Below are positions 31,713-43,799 of a stretch of DNA of 64,000 nt, in pieces. The position numbers and the translations under genes were made by a program. Within the stretch, counting starts at the first letter, position 1. Each line of letters opens with the position of its first letter. The notes beneath the pieces were generated by a model. It was not told the DNA's origin and ran no database searches. It saw only the letters and a program-made list of their open reading frames with translations. Source of the DNA: Hexactinellida sp. DTS-2022 (Eukaryota; Porifera; Hexactinellida); NCBI GenBank assembly GCA_028753945.1, contig JAPNXP010000011.1:2852001-2916000 (forward strand), in the 5' to 3' direction.

Positions 31713-33173
31713 TAGACCCATTATGTATGCCTTGATATCATGTTCCTAACTTCCTATATAATTATAATGCATTTCTCAGGTCTCATTACTAACTATTGAG
31801 ATAAAGATATGTCAGCTAATAATCAATGGCCTTTAAGTAATCCATGGTTCGGAGTAGTAGTAAGGCCTTATATAACGAAGGTCACGATTCAACCTAATTT
31901 TATAAATAGTGACGTTTTTTGTACGCAAAAAATGAATAGAAAGGTCATTTTTTGTGGGATATTTACTAAATGGTTGAAAAGAAATTCTGAGTCATAATTC
32001 AAAAATGTTAACCGACTACCTACTCCGTACGCTTATAATCGTTAAATATTGATTCTGAGAACAAACATAGCTTGCCAGATAGCCAAAATTTATTTTATTT
32101 ACGACCACCACTTACGGCAGTGGTTCCCAACCTCAGGGGCGTGCTGGCCATACATGGCAGGCGGGAATCCCGCCCGGACCCCCACCCGGACCTCCCGGAA
32201 ACTTGCTTACCGTGGGCCCGTAGGGCCCCCGAAAAAATTCGGAGTAGTAATAAGGCCTTAATCCCGCCTGGGCCCCTTGGATCCAGCACACCTCTACCCA
32301 ACCTGGGATGCATGAACCCCTTGGGGGTGCACGGGACAAGGAGTGGAATGAATATTGTTCATTCTAAATTAAGATTTTAATATATAGTTATAATCTACAA
32401 GTTATATCTCTCGACTATATTGATTTATAACTATTGTGTTCTATTAGTTACCCGACGCTTTTTCAAAGAGGGCTTGGTCCGTACTGGTCCATTTACCACA
32501 ACCTACGGCTTTTGGCATTCCCCCCCAATATTGGTGCACCTCATAATTTTATCCTCCCTAAATCAGCAAAATATTGTTGCCATAAATTGTTAGTAATACT
32601 CAATGGTATTTGAAAATCCTCTTCACCCCAGAAAAATTTTCTCGCTCGCTCTTCTATAAATCCATGTATACTTAAATCATAGACTCCTTTAAATAAGGAC
32701 TGTAGGCGCTCATTCTCGGGTCCTGGAACTTGGGTCCATTAGGTATTTCGTAATCGGTTAAAGTTAGACACATAAAATGTATTATTATCGTATAGGAAGT
32801 CATAGTTAAGGAGTCCAACGGTCATATTGGATTATCGAAAATATTTGTGGAATGTGAGTTATGCCGTTTTCTTACCTTTCCATATATGGTAATATTGTTA
32901 AAATCTCGAGATCAGTTAGCTTTAGACATTTGAAATGTATTATTGTCGTATAGGAAGTCATATTTTGGGAGTACAACGGACATATTGGATTATCGAAAAT
33001 ATTTGTGGAATGTGAGTTATGCCGTTTTCACACCTTTCCATATATGGTAATATTAATAAAACCACGACAACAGTTAAAGTTAGGCATATTTAAATATATT
33101 ATTTTCGGATCTGTAGCATAATATGGTGAGCTATTTGTCGTGATAATTATTTGCTATACCTATAATATATAAG

Positions 33174-33643
33174 TATACTTGCCAACCGTCCCGCTTTTGG
33201 TGGGACGTCACGCTTTTTGGCAAAGATTTTGTGAATTGTCCCGCGTCCCGCTTTTAGACACGTTTGTCCCGCTTTCTGTACCCTGTATTTCATTTTTGTG
33301 ACAATAACTATAAAATATAAAGATCTGAGCATTGCTTCTTCCAATTAGGTATTAAATCTGTAGAATTGACTAGCGTCCCGTTTTTTAGTGGGACGTCTCG
33401 TTTTATGCAATTGGAGCAAGGTTCCTTCCGTTGAGATAATCAAATTATTACAATTACTAGGACATCCGTACATCTAATAGCTATTCATTTAAAAGCCAAT
33501 ACTTAGCCAACCTTAAGTAGTATTTATAGTGTTTTCACTTATTTATGTACTAATGTTCTTTGTCCCGCCAACCTTCCTTATGCCCCGCCAAAATAATTCA
33601 TTCCTCCGTCCCGCCAAATACTTGCTTTAGGTTGGCAAGTATA
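33174..33643. mobile_element. 470-bp inverted-repeat element inside the left P arm
   Basis: Tips TATACTTGCCAACCGTCCCGC and the inverse, TATACTTGCCAACCTAAAGC. Flanked by TATAAG on both sides (33168-33173, 33644-33649); comparison with the intact right P arm confirms the site. Contains repeated GTCCCGCTTTT motifs. Superfamily not assigned. Confidence 0.75.
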
Positions 33644-33797
33644 TATAAGTTACAAGTTTGGATTCGATTAGATGATTGTTAGCATGGAGAAGGTATTATC
33701 GAACTAAATGTTGATGGTAAAGAATAATAATGCTTAGTTTTTACATTTTATTTCGTATTTACAATATTTAGCATATGATCTCACAAGCACAGTAATC

Positions 33798-36547
33798 ATG
33801 CCAAAACGTTGTGCAGCTTTCAACTGTCGTGGTAACTATGATGGAGAACCATACGTATAGTCAAGTTGTCAGTTTTCCCACAGATAGGGTTGAAAGGACA
33901 AGATGGATTGAGGCCATGCCTAATGAACCTGGGAGTCTTAAAGATCGAAAAGAGATATTTGTCTGTTCATCACACTTTGAATGTAAATGGGTAACTGTAC
34001 GGGGAGGAAAGCGACCGATTGGACCTCCTACATATTTTAAAGGTGTGCCCAAGTCTTGTCAGAAGCAATCTATTACACATCCAAGGCCAACAGGAAAGAC
34101 TACTTCTGTTGTAAGGGATAAATTGCAGAGAGAGTATATTGACAAGTGTGATAAGATCTTAGATTTCACCACTTTTGCAGAAGAATTTGAAATACGATTC
34201 ACGTCATTCAGCGTTAGAATTCACGGAGAAAAATTGACAGTTTTATAATGGTGGATGAATTAGGGAGTAAAGTGGTTCAGTATTTCTGCTTTAAGAAAGT
34301 AGAGTCTTGCTTTGGGTTTCTTCATTTGTCTAAGGTAGAAAAGAATGGTTATGAAATCCCAAATATAATTTTCAATCTACAGAAGAATAGCCTCCTTCAT
34401 AGATGGTCTCAGATGGAAGAAATCCTCTCGATTGTTAATAATTATGAAACTTCTAACAATGATCATTTGTTAAAGGCCATGGAAGAGTTGAAACAAATGA
34501 CAATAGATGTACAAGAATCAACACATTTTCAGTTCCTAGAGACCCAGCTAGAATTTCTCTTGATTTCAGATAATAATATCCGGTATACAAAACACCTACT
34601 GATTTTTGCTGGAGAACTTCTTTGTATATCTCCAGCTGCATACAGGATGATAAGAAATTACAGAATAATAAAGCTCCCTAGGGAACAACTTGTTCGAAAT
34701 TTAATGTCTCGTAGTTTCGCAAACACCAATCTGCCGCTCATATTCAAAGTACTGAAATCTGAGCAACGTCTTGTTAACATACTATTTGATGAGGTAAAGT
34801 TATTGAAGACCACGCGCTTAACAGGAGGCCACAACATTGGTTATGCTGCTAATGCGACAGAAGCAGTTGCTACATCTGCCTTTTGTATAGAAATTGTTTG
34901 CCATCACGGAGGGCCACGCTTAGTGATTGGTGTTCATCCAGTTTCTAAAATAAATGCAGCGAAGGCTCGAGATATTTTGATGGAAACAATTGAAGGATTG
35001 AGAAAAATGGATATCCAGCCAATATCCTTTATCTGTGATAACTGTCCGCTAAATCAAGGTGTGTACCGCTTACTTGGTGGTCCTGGGAAAGTGGAGGTAT
35101 GCGGTGTCGATATGTACTTAATTTATGATTACGTTCATATCCTAAAAAATTTGAGGAATAATTGGATAACTGAGAGGACCAAGGAATTGTCCTTTAAAAG
35201 AACGGTGTAGAATATCTGGCATGTTGGAGAGACATCCAAGCACTATATGAGGAAGATAAAAAGATGCCATTACGTCTTACAAAGCTTACTCACACCTCAG
35301 TCTTTCCTAAACCACTACAAAGACAGAGCGTACCGCTGGTATGTCAAGTCTTTCATGAAAAGACGATTGCAGCATTCAAAGCCTTAAAGGGTACTATCGA
35401 CTATCATGAGGGAACTATTAAATTTCTCACATTGGTAACAAACTGGTTCAGAATGATGAACGTAAAAGACAAGTTTAGCACAATACATCTTCGTGATCCA
35501 CATCGTGCACCTTGGACGTTAAATTGTGACAACTTTAGCAAACTATCAGCAATATGCGACGTTATAGATTCCTGTCGATGGGAAGGAGGAAGATTTCGAC
35601 AAAAAAAGCTTACTCAATTCACTGCCGATGCTTTTAAGATCACAACAAAATATAGTATTGTAGCCGCCAATTATCTATTGACTTACCACAATTTTCAGTA
35701 AATTCTTCCTGCAGTTTTCTCACAAGACCCCTTGGAAATTTTTTTGGACAAGCCAGACAGCGCAATGGAGGAAACTTTTACATTGATATTGTTGATGTAC
35801 TCTCAGCAGCCAAAGCACAGCGATTACATCAGTTGCTGAAATACAATATAATTCCTCAAGGAATTCCAGAGTTTACCTGCACAGAATGTACAACGCCAGT
35901 CAGTTTGGGAGATATAGACAGTGGTGTTTTGCCAAAAAAAGAAGTGGGGGGGGCGCTCCCTTTTCAAATTAAGCATTTTTTTAGAAAACATAGGTGAAAA
36001 CGGCCCCCAAAAATGAATTTATAGATACATGATAGGAAGGAGCGCCCCCCCTAGCGAAATAAGTGGGGGGGCGCGCCCCCCCGAGCCCCCCCCCAAAAAA
36101 ACATCACTGAATATAGAGATAATGCAAGAGATCAGTATTGAGGACACGCAACTCCTCCTTGATTCAGGCAATACTTTAAAGCACAAAGTAGTGTTCATTG
36201 CTGGATATATAACATTTAAGCATGGTGAAATGGAAGGGGACCTAGTATCTACTGAATTTCTAGAAGAACTCGACAGGGGAGGGCTGAGAGTGCTAACATT
36301 GTCCACGACTTGTTTTGTTCAAAATGCTGTTAATCTTCTTGAGTTACTTCCGAGGGCCAAAAATAGTTGTCGAACATATGCAATTATATTCCTTTCATTT
36401 TTTGATCATCCTCTTGCTGAAGACAATGTAGCTCTATGCTCATTAGTTAATACTCTCTTAAAAGCTCAAGTTAACCACTTCAGTGATCGTGAGAAACAGA
36501 TTGGATGTCTTCGACGGAGGGAAAAGTTACAAGAAGAAAATTATTAA
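33798..36547 (+). pseudogene. P-element (THAP9-like) transposase, broken
   Basis: Starts at ATG 33798: MPKRCAAFNCRGNYDG opens a THAP zinc finger (C-x4-C). A frameshift near 33840 precedes the rest: VVSFPTDRVERTRWIEAMP, and VCSSHF with the last Cys and His. The 34248-35210 frame has the RNase-H core: ILFDEVKLL (first catalytic Asp), FICDNCPLNQGVYR (second), and DYVHILKNLRNNW, the block typical of P transposases. Next come 35264-35701 (KLTHTSVFPK) and SQDPLEIFF near 35715, with a frameshift inside it, followed by FGQARQRNGG. A GC-rich insertion at about 35938-36105 interrupts the gene; the end (36110-36547) has VVFIAGYITFKHGE. At least five breaks, but good codon preservation, so probably young. 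THAP9 is the vertebrate relative. Confidence 0.85.
35938..36105. mobile_element. Small GC-rich insertion in the P transposase
   Basis: Bounded by GTGGGGGGGGCGCTCC-type and GGAGCGCCCCCCC-type complementary stretches. Neighbouring coding sequence resumes on either side. Target duplication not resolved because of homopolymer runs. Confidence 0.5.
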
Positions 36548-37437
36548 TTGTGAACACTTTTTAGATACAGTCAATGTACTGATAATACTTTCTCCATGCT
36601 AACAATCATACTAATCGAATCCAAACTTGTAACTTATACATTATAGGTATAGCAAATAATTATCACGACAAATAGCTCACCATATTATGCTACAGATCCG
36701 CAAATAATATATTTAAATATGCCTAACTTTAACTGTTGTCGTGGTTTTATTAATATTACCATATATGGAAAGGTGTGAAAACGGCATAACTCACATTCCA
36801 CAAATATTTTCGATAATCCAATATGTCCGTTGTACTCCCAAAATATGACTTCCTATACGACAATAATACATTTCAAATGTCTAAAGCTAACTGATCTCGA
36901 GATTTTAACAATATTACCATATATGAAAAGGTGTGAAAACCGCATAACTCACATTCCACAAATATTTTCGATAATCCAATATGACCGTTGGACTCCTTAA
37001 CTATGACTTCCTATACGACAATAATACATTTTATGTGTCTAACTTTAACCGATTACGAAATACCTAATGGACCCAAGTTCCAGGACCCGAGAATGAGCGC
37101 CTACAGTCCTTATTTAAAGGAGTCTATGACTTAAATTAACCTTGTGATATAATTACATACTGACGCTTTTAATCCTAATGAGACCATATGATTTTCACCC
37201 AACATCCTGTTTTTTATAATCGATGCCCTTGTAAATAGAATCCTTCAGACCTAGGTATGTCCGGGTGGTGACCACCAAATTTTCGGGTATCAGAGGGTTC
37301 ACGAGTTAAAATACGTTGGGAACCACTGACTTACGGGAAGTCCCCTTTGGAGATTTGTATTAGACAAATTTTGAAAACCACAAAAAATATAAGTATAACA
37401 ATAACAAATATTTTCTAACTATATAATAAATTGTTTT

Positions 37438-37521
37438 GTGAGGAGTAAGACCGCATTGCGGCCGTTAACTTGATGTGCGTAGCATTGATTCGTCGAAAAG
37501 CGACCTTGACCGAAGGGCTCG
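37438..37521 (+). mobile_element. Solo Helitron 3' end
   Basis: From GAGGAGTAAGACCGC to GACCGAAGGGCTCG, followed by T. Same as the 3' end of the 9.6-kb Helitron, on the plus strand. Its upstream part is not recognisable, so it is a truncated copy. Confidence 0.65.
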
Positions 37522-37817
37522 TTTAGATGGAATTTTGACTTTAGCATAATTTTATTTTAGAATACGGTATTCAAAATTGTCCGATTAGAAAATTTTAGAA
37601 AATTATATTATTAAGCACTAAAGACCTTTTTTAATACTATGCGTCTAACTAGTTTATTTTCTAATCATATTTTTTATTTCAGCATTTTATCTTTTTCACT
37701 TTCACTCATAGAATTACATGGCATTTGATTTCTTGTAATTCTACCTACTATAAATCACTGCCTATCAATTTGCATTTTTTTGCTTTGTTTTGCTTTGTAG
37801 TTTTTTATTTTTGGTTC

Positions 37818-38576
37818 ATGATTGGTGGTGTCTTTATATACAATTTCAAGGGTGAAGTTCTCATCAGTAGACAATATCGAGACGATATTTCACGTCAAGC
37901 TGCTGACGCATTCCGCGTAACTGTAATTCACGCACGTCAGGCAGTCAGATCCCCAGTAGTGAGCATAGCCAGGATTAACTTTTGTTGGATTAAGAGAAAT
38001 AATGTTTGGATTGCTGTAGCTAGTAAACAGAATTTACATGTAGCACTCGTATTTGAACTGTTGAGCAAATTATTGGAACTCTTTTCTTCATATTTCGGTA
38101 CTGTTTCTGATGAGGCAATTAAAAATAACTTTGTTCTCATATATGAACTTTTGGATGAAGTGTTAGATTTTGGTTACCCCCAACGAACAGATGTCTCTAC
38201 TCTTAAGATTCTGATCACTCAAACTGGTACCAAAATTGGTACAATTGAAGAGCAACGCGAACTTACCAAAGAACTTACCGGGCAGATTGGTTGGCGTAAA
38301 GAAAATATCAAGTATAAAAAAAATGAATTGTTTCTAGACGTTCTAGAAGATGTTAATTTGCTAATGTCTGCTCAGGGTCAGATACTTTCCAATCACGTGT
38401 CTGGTCGTGTTGTTATGAAGTCTTACCTTTCGGGCATGCCTGAATGCAAGTTTGGCATGAATGATAAAATTATGTTAGAGAAACATTCTAAACCTCAAAC
38501 CATGGATGGCCCAAAAAAGTCTCAAAGTGGTTTGTTTCCCGTTTTATCAGAGACTAGAATATTCATTAGCTCTTAG
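37818..38576 (+). pseudogene. AP2M1: AP-2 complex subunit mu (AP2M1)-like intronless copy, 3'-truncated
   Basis: The only clear host-type gene. AP-2 mu is the medium chain of the clathrin adaptor AP-2 and selects endocytic cargo at the plasma membrane. From the Met at 37818: [20 protein letters not shown] starts the N-terminal longin-like domain, which continues through [10 protein letters not shown] and [20 protein letters not shown]. The linker keeps [10 protein letters not shown], the segment holding the AAK1-phosphorylated Thr of AP2M1. The cargo-binding domain begins ([35 protein letters not shown]) but ends about 20 residues past MNDKIM, at a novel stop; AP2M1 is about 435 residues and this frame has 252. 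The 240 homologous codons have no intron, whereas animal AP2M1 genes are split, so I infer a processed copy. Substitutions in the longin part ([12 protein letters not shown]) suggest relaxed constraint, yet the frame is open. No poly-A tract is evident. Confidence 0.85.
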
Positions 38577-38812
38577 ATTTATTTATTCTCCTTATACTGC
38601 CTTTGTGAATTATTTAATTCCTTTCTCATAATTAGCAGGAGTAGCTCACTAAATATATTATGGATATAATCCCTCAATATCCTTGCCTAGGGATGTGATC
38701 ATGTGTATAATTATTATTACAAATTTACTAATTTCATCCTGTTTCGGAGCGAAGTTTAGAAGACTACCTCCCCTATTCTATCCTCGTGATTTATTTGGTT
38801 TATAGGCCATGA

Positions 38813-39119
38813 CATAGGCGTCGATATTTTTGGTATCCTTCAAAATCTGGGGGGGCCAAAAAAGGTTTATCTCTATACCTCATTATTAATATTATCTCCT
38901 TATTAATATCATTACACAATTAACAATAAATTAACAATTTGTTTTTGTAACACCTTGCGAATGAATCTGTAGAATGAATAGTCGCATTCTTTGTAAAAAA
39001 CAATAAATCTATGAAACATCGAGGTTAATAAACTGGGGGGGCCTGGGATACTCGGCCCCCCCAGTTTTAAAAACTAGGGGGGCCTGCCCCCCCCTGCCCT
39101 CCCATTAATGACGCCTATG
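38813..39119. mobile_element. hAT-like MITE with 8-bp target duplication
   Basis: Tips CATAGGCGTCGATATTTTTG and the inverse of CATAGGCGTCATTAATGG. Flanked by GGCCATGA at 38805-38812 and 39120-39127. G/C homopolymer runs near the right end. Confidence 0.88.
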
Positions 39120-39380
39120 GGCCATGATGTAATAATTATCGATAGATAGTACATGGGACTGTGGTTTATAAAATTTGTTTCCTTTTCATTTCTTCGAATT
39201 TAATTTAATTCCGCAACCTGCCCGATTTTGCCCCCAAAACATTCAATGCTGGAATCACCCCTCGATTTGTTTTATTTTATTCAGTCAATTCTGTACATGC
39301 CGTAGGTAATTACTCAATTAGTACTAGCATATTCGCCCAACTTAATGGTAAACCACCCTTGCAGTTATCTTTAGTTACAC

Positions 39381-40412
39381 TGTGCCGACTATGCTATATT
39401 ATTGTGGCCCAGTTCTATTCTTACTGCCTTTATTACTGTGCCCACTATACTATAGTATAGTGGCCCAGTATTGAAATCACTGCCTTTATTTTTACTGTGC
39501 CGACTATACTTTAGTATAGTGGCCCAGTATTGGAATCACTGCCTTTATTATTATTATTTTTTCTCCTTAGCAGGTGCCCTGGCCACACCTATATACATTG
39601 AGGGCTGAAACTTGGCATGTAGTTTCGGATTCGACGTCTAATTTTCACCTGGGGTTACGATTTTTTATTTATAAATTTTGGACACATCTTTAACACCTTT
39701 CAAATTTTGTCTGGTCCATAACTCAAAAATTGTTTTACTAAACCCCCAAATTTTATTTCACATTTGGATTCGCCATAAAATTCTGCGTCTGATGGGAGAA
39801 GAAATTTTTCAATAAAGGGGTCAATTTCTGCTATAAATGGGGGTTGAAATTTCTTTGTTTACTCACACTTCAATTTCAGTAAAGTGATAAATCTAATTCT
39901 ATTGTTTCAACTTGTAATAATTATATTGATTTAGCTTGTTAAATCCTACTCTAGTGATTCTACTTTCGATAATTATATAGATTTAACTTATAAATTCCAG
40001 CTGGCTTCTATTTAATTGTAGTATTACTATACAATGGAATAAATATAATAATATAATCTAAGGAATTTGTTGACTCAACTCAATTCACCGTGGATAACAT
40101 TGCTAAATTAATTAACTGATAATATAATTTATTATCAATATATGATGAATGAATGGCATTAAACTCAAGATGGTTTATGATAGAAACAAACTTCAAATTT
40201 ATCTACCGTTCCTTGTGGCTCGGATCAATTAACAAATGGTTCTTCACACCTTGGGAGTTGATGACTGGGCGGAAAAAAAAATCCAAAATTGCAGCCTGTG
40301 CCGACAGCATCTTCCTTTGGAGGCACTATCAATAAACAACCAACAAAATATAGTGCCACAAAGGAACATGCGTCGGCACAGGCTGCAATTTTGGATTTAT
40401 TATTATTATTAT
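39381..40412 (+). repeat. Interspersed repeat, copy 4 (most complete)
   Basis: Opens with three tandem GCCGACTATACT...CACTGCCTTTATT units (39381-39545), then follows the landmarks of copy 1 to the hairpin at 40275-40398. The tandem opening units are longer than in copy 1. Confidence 0.65.
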
Positions 40413-40486
40413 TGGTCCGTGGATCCTCCACAGAACAGAGTTTTAATAGCTAAGGCCTGAAATTTTCAGGACAGGTGTCTCATGGC

Positions 40487-41029
40487 TAGGGTTGGGTTCA
40501 ATTATAATTGTAATTAATTCAATTACAAATACCTTAAAATAGGAAATTAACGCGCCATTAAATTAACGCGAATTTCTCCAAATCGCGTTATTTTCCTTCG
40601 CGTCCATGACCTTAATTTCCTGCTATTTAGCAAAATTTTACAATGGATGGACAAACCTCCGAGCTACATATTTTCAGATGTGCAACTAGTTTGAAAGGAT
40701 ATACCATGTTTATCAAGTAGATAGGAAGCCTATTTGGGCACAATAATAGTATTCAATAAGGAGATCAATAATCCTGAAAATTTTTTATAAAATTTATTCG
40801 CGTTAATTTCATGTATTTGAAAATGTTCAGCTCCAATTCGCGTTAATTTCCTATAATAAGGTAACTACGTTTTGAAATAATTGTGATTGTAATTGACAAA
40901 CACAATTCCCTTAATTGTAATTGTAATTGTAATTGATAACCCCACATCCCTATATATGTAATTGTAATTGTAGTTTAACTTCTAAGGATAGCGTAATTGT
41001 AACTGTAATTGTAATTGAACCCAACCCTG
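40487..41029. mobile_element. MITE rich in TAATTGTAATTG repeats
   Basis: Tips TAGGGTTGGGTTCAATTATA and the inverse of CAGGGTTGGGTTCAATTAC. Same tip type as the hAT MITE at 61782-62402, but no target duplication remains (CTCATGGC versus AAGTCCAT). Confidence 0.6.
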
Positions 41030-41063
41030 AAGTCCATTGATAAATAGGTTATCTATCTATCTA

Positions 41064-41596
41064 CACTAACCAGCCAAAAGTATTTTAACAATAGGGATTT
41101 TAATGCACACACAATACTCGTCTGGTAACTTATTAATGGATATCTAAATTACTCTGAAATGACTATAAATATTTTATTATAGATACATTACAAAATATTG
41201 TGATTTCAATACAAATTAGAAAATATCCACGAAGTGACATAAATGTTTCTGCCACTTGCCACTTGTGGCATAAGTGGCACAAATGGAAATGTGGCTGTAT
41301 TACAGTAGAAAATATTCGGATTGATTTGTGGAATTCAAATCTGCTATCAGAATTAATACATTAACATTGCATCTTAATGATCACTAATTAATTATTTAAT
41401 TATATAATTACATATTTAATGAGTTTAATGCCTCCATAAAAATGTAAATCCGAGAATTTTGCTGTTTTATTATACTGTACATATCTTTTCATGTGAAATA
41501 ACCATTTTGTAGCATCTACTAATGTTATTATGCTGGTATAACCTCAAATGTCTGAATACAAATTATTACTGTTCAAATACTTTTGGCTGGTTAGTG
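41064..41596. mobile_element. Tc1-mariner-like MITE, copy 2
   Basis: Tips CACTAACCAGCCAAAAGTAT and exact inverse; TA on both sides (41062-41063, 41597-41598). Confidence 0.88.
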
Positions 41597-41603
41597 TATA
41601 CTA

Positions 41604-41890
41604 TTTAAACACAAGGTTGGGTGTCTATATGTATATATTTGTTTGTATGTTCCGAGTTGATTGAAGAAAGTGGACGATTTCCAAATGTGATTTTGGCATA
41701 TAGGGGTACTCTTGTCCCCCGCCAACAAGTTGAGGTTTCCACTCGAAATCACTTGTCGAAGTGTGAGAAATTTCGAGTGGAAACCTCAACTTGTTGGCGG
41801 GTGCAAAGTTCCCCCTATTTGCCAAAAATCACATTTGGAAACCGTCCAGTTTATTCAATCAATTCGGAACATAAAACAAATATATACACA
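41604..41890. repeat. Two Helitron 5' regions facing each other
   Basis: 41604-41752 matches the 5' part of the 18302-18799 Helitron family in plus orientation (AACACAAGGTTGGGTGT, then GTGGACGATTTCC); 41755-41890 is the same part in minus orientation. They meet near the CACTTGTCG/CGACAAGTG block, forming a 270-bp near-palindrome. Overlapping frames are shadows. Confidence 0.65.
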
Positions 41891-41989
41891 TATGATTTCT
41901 TTACTATTAAAACTCAAGGCTGGCTGTATATATTTTTTTGTTTTAGGAAATTTATTTGCTATTTATCTGATTATCTCAAAAGTTGCATA

Positions 41990-42479
41990 AATGATGTATT
42001 ATCAATGAATAGCAAGTTACCTATTGCGGATAGATCAGAACTAGCCCAGTTCACATAAAATTGATTGTCTTTAGTTATGTTTCATTTTTGGAAATATGCA
42101 TATCCATTGCAACCGAGGAATGTGTCGCATGTCAACATTCCATTTATAACTCAATGTATTTCATTTAACTAATTCTAGACATCATCGTGCTCCAATCTTG
42201 AACATTTATAACGCGTTTAACTATGGAAAAATCAGGTTATTAGAACACAATATTTTGCACCGAAAATAGTGATTACGTAATCATTTGGTTAAATAGCACA
42301 ATTCTGAAGGATGCTATGTATGCCTTGATACCAAGTTCCTTTATGGTATAGGCCATTTATAACGTCTATCATTACTAGTTATGGAGATAAATCTAAATAA
42401 CCTATTTATCAATGGACTTTAAGTAATCCATGTCCAGAAAAATATACTCAGTGGTATGGCCTTATATATCGAAGGTCAC
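41990..42479. repeat. Solo right end of the Mutator family
   Basis: Matches 60440-60925 and, inverted, the left inner part of the Mutator element at 29.8-30.3 kb; ends GGCCTTATATATCGAAGGTCAC. No partner end on the left. Confidence 0.6.
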
Positions 42480-43111
42480 GATATATTCTATTATCAATAC
42501 ATGATTAATGAATGGCATCAGTGGCGGCGCTAGCGAGGTACCACTGGTGGGGCACAGCCTACCTCAGGTGGGTTACACTAACATTAATTTATTCTTGTGC
42601 AAGGCTGGATTCGGTTAACCGGTTAACCGGTTAACCGTTGCAGACATTGGTTAACGGTTAGAGATTTATTAATCAGTTAGCCGATCTGTTGATTATCAGC
42701 AGATTTATTGAGAAATTAATGTATAAAGTATTAAAATCTTTTGAATTTCATCAGAATATGTAGTCCTAACCCATTTCTCATCACCACTTATTAAATTTTC
42801 TTAGACAACATTGGTTTAAATTTACCTAAAGCACGAAATGTATCAGTTAATATACTTATGCGGTTATACTTTATACAGCTGAGTCTTATTCTGTGGTATA
42901 ATCCAGGCACGTAGCTATAGTATGTAATTCAGGGGGGCAAGTGCAGGGAGTCGGGGGGGCATGGGGGGGGACGAATCACTCTATTTACTATAACGAACAC
43001 TTCCTAAATTCTCTTGGGAGGGGGGGGCGAGAAGTACTTTGGGGGGGCAGTCGCCTCCCCCTCGCCCCCCTGTTGCTACCTGCCTGGCCACTAATCAAAT
43101 TTTACGAAGGA

Positions 43112-43196
43112 CGAGCCCTTCGGTCTCGGTCGCGTTGCGACAGATCGGTGCTACGCACCTCAAGTTAACGGCCGCTATGCGGCCTTACTCCTCACT
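43112..43196 (-). terminator. Helitron 3' end with terminal hairpins
   Basis: Two hairpins, GGCCGCATAGCGGCC and GAGACC-GAA-GGGCTC, in minus orientation; the second abuts the end. Such 3' hairpins are thought to stop rolling-circle strand transfer in Helitrons. Confidence 0.6.
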
Positions 43197-43799
43197 AAAC
43201 TTATTAAGTAATAATTATATTACAATATTTCTTAAGATTAAATTGCGGGTAACTTTGTATGTAACGATTTTAGAATAGATAAATCTGGAACTAATAATCA
43301 GTTAATTAATAAATTATTTCTAAAGATAGTTTTGATCTGTTAGCTTTGGAATTTAGAATCGAGACAGTCATGGTACTTCTTTTTCTCAAATAGCAACTAT
43401 AATATACATTAACTCAACGATCTATGATAATTAGTTACTAAATATATCGGTTGAATTCTACCTGTATGACCTTCGGGAATTATTTAGTTTGCTCAACCAA
43501 AATGTTGCTTAGCTTACAACGATATTTATCCCGAGATTTATAGTTTGTAAGGCACTGGAGATTTAATTGCTATTAATGGTATATGATATAATTTGAAACA
43601 TTATATAATAGAACATGCATACCACTTGAATTAAAACTATAATTGTTTACACAATTGTACTTCCAATCCCCTGGAGGGTTTACACAGCAAAACTACTAAG
43701 CGTCTACTGCGAGCCACTCGTGTTACCAGGCCCCTTCTCCCTTCGAGTGACACCTATGGATATGGAAGTTGTTGCTCATTGAGTTTTTGTTAGTAGATA

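Larger units (their letters stand above)
29810..31885 (+). mobile_element. FLYWCH-type Mutator-like element with 9-bp target duplication
   Basis: Long inverted ends of about 165 bp: GTGACCTTCGTTATATAAGG at 29810 and its inverse ending at 31885. Flanked by perfect 9-bp duplications GATTCAACC at 29801-29809 and 31886-31894, the Mutator hallmark. Carries an internally deleted transposase gene and arrays of a GCGTAC motif near both ends. Confidence 0.92.
32678..37128 (+). mobile_element. P element with long terminal inverted repeats and 8-bp target duplication
   Basis: Tips CATAGACTCCTTTAAATAAG and its exact inverse. Flanked by perfect ACTTAAAT at 32670-32677 and 37129-37136. The inverted repeats run about 500 bp on each side (32678-33173 and continuing 33650-33700; 36590-37128), far longer than the 31 bp of Drosophila P. 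Each arm contains two tandem copies of a block ending ATGCCGTTTTC...CCATATATGGTAATATT. The left arm is split by a 470-bp insertion. Carries one transposase gene, broken. Confidence 0.93.
32118..37328. mobile_element. hAT-like element interrupted by a P element
   Basis: Tips CAGTGGTTCCCAACCTCAGG and the inverse of CAGTGGTTCCCAACGTATTT. Flanked by perfect ACTTACGG at 32110-32117 and 37329-37336. Only about 750 bp belong to it; the rest is the P element. No transposase remains. The GC-rich frames at 32.1-32.4 kb are not recognisable as protein. Confidence 0.9.

Noticed and set aside
32049-32380. GC-rich overlapping frames on both strands
   Set aside because: Composition-driven frames within the left end of a hAT element; no domain and poor agreement between strands.
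37818-38576. Full functional AP-2 mu gene
   Set aside because: The frame ends about 180 residues early and no continuing exon with the rest of the cargo-binding domain was found downstream.
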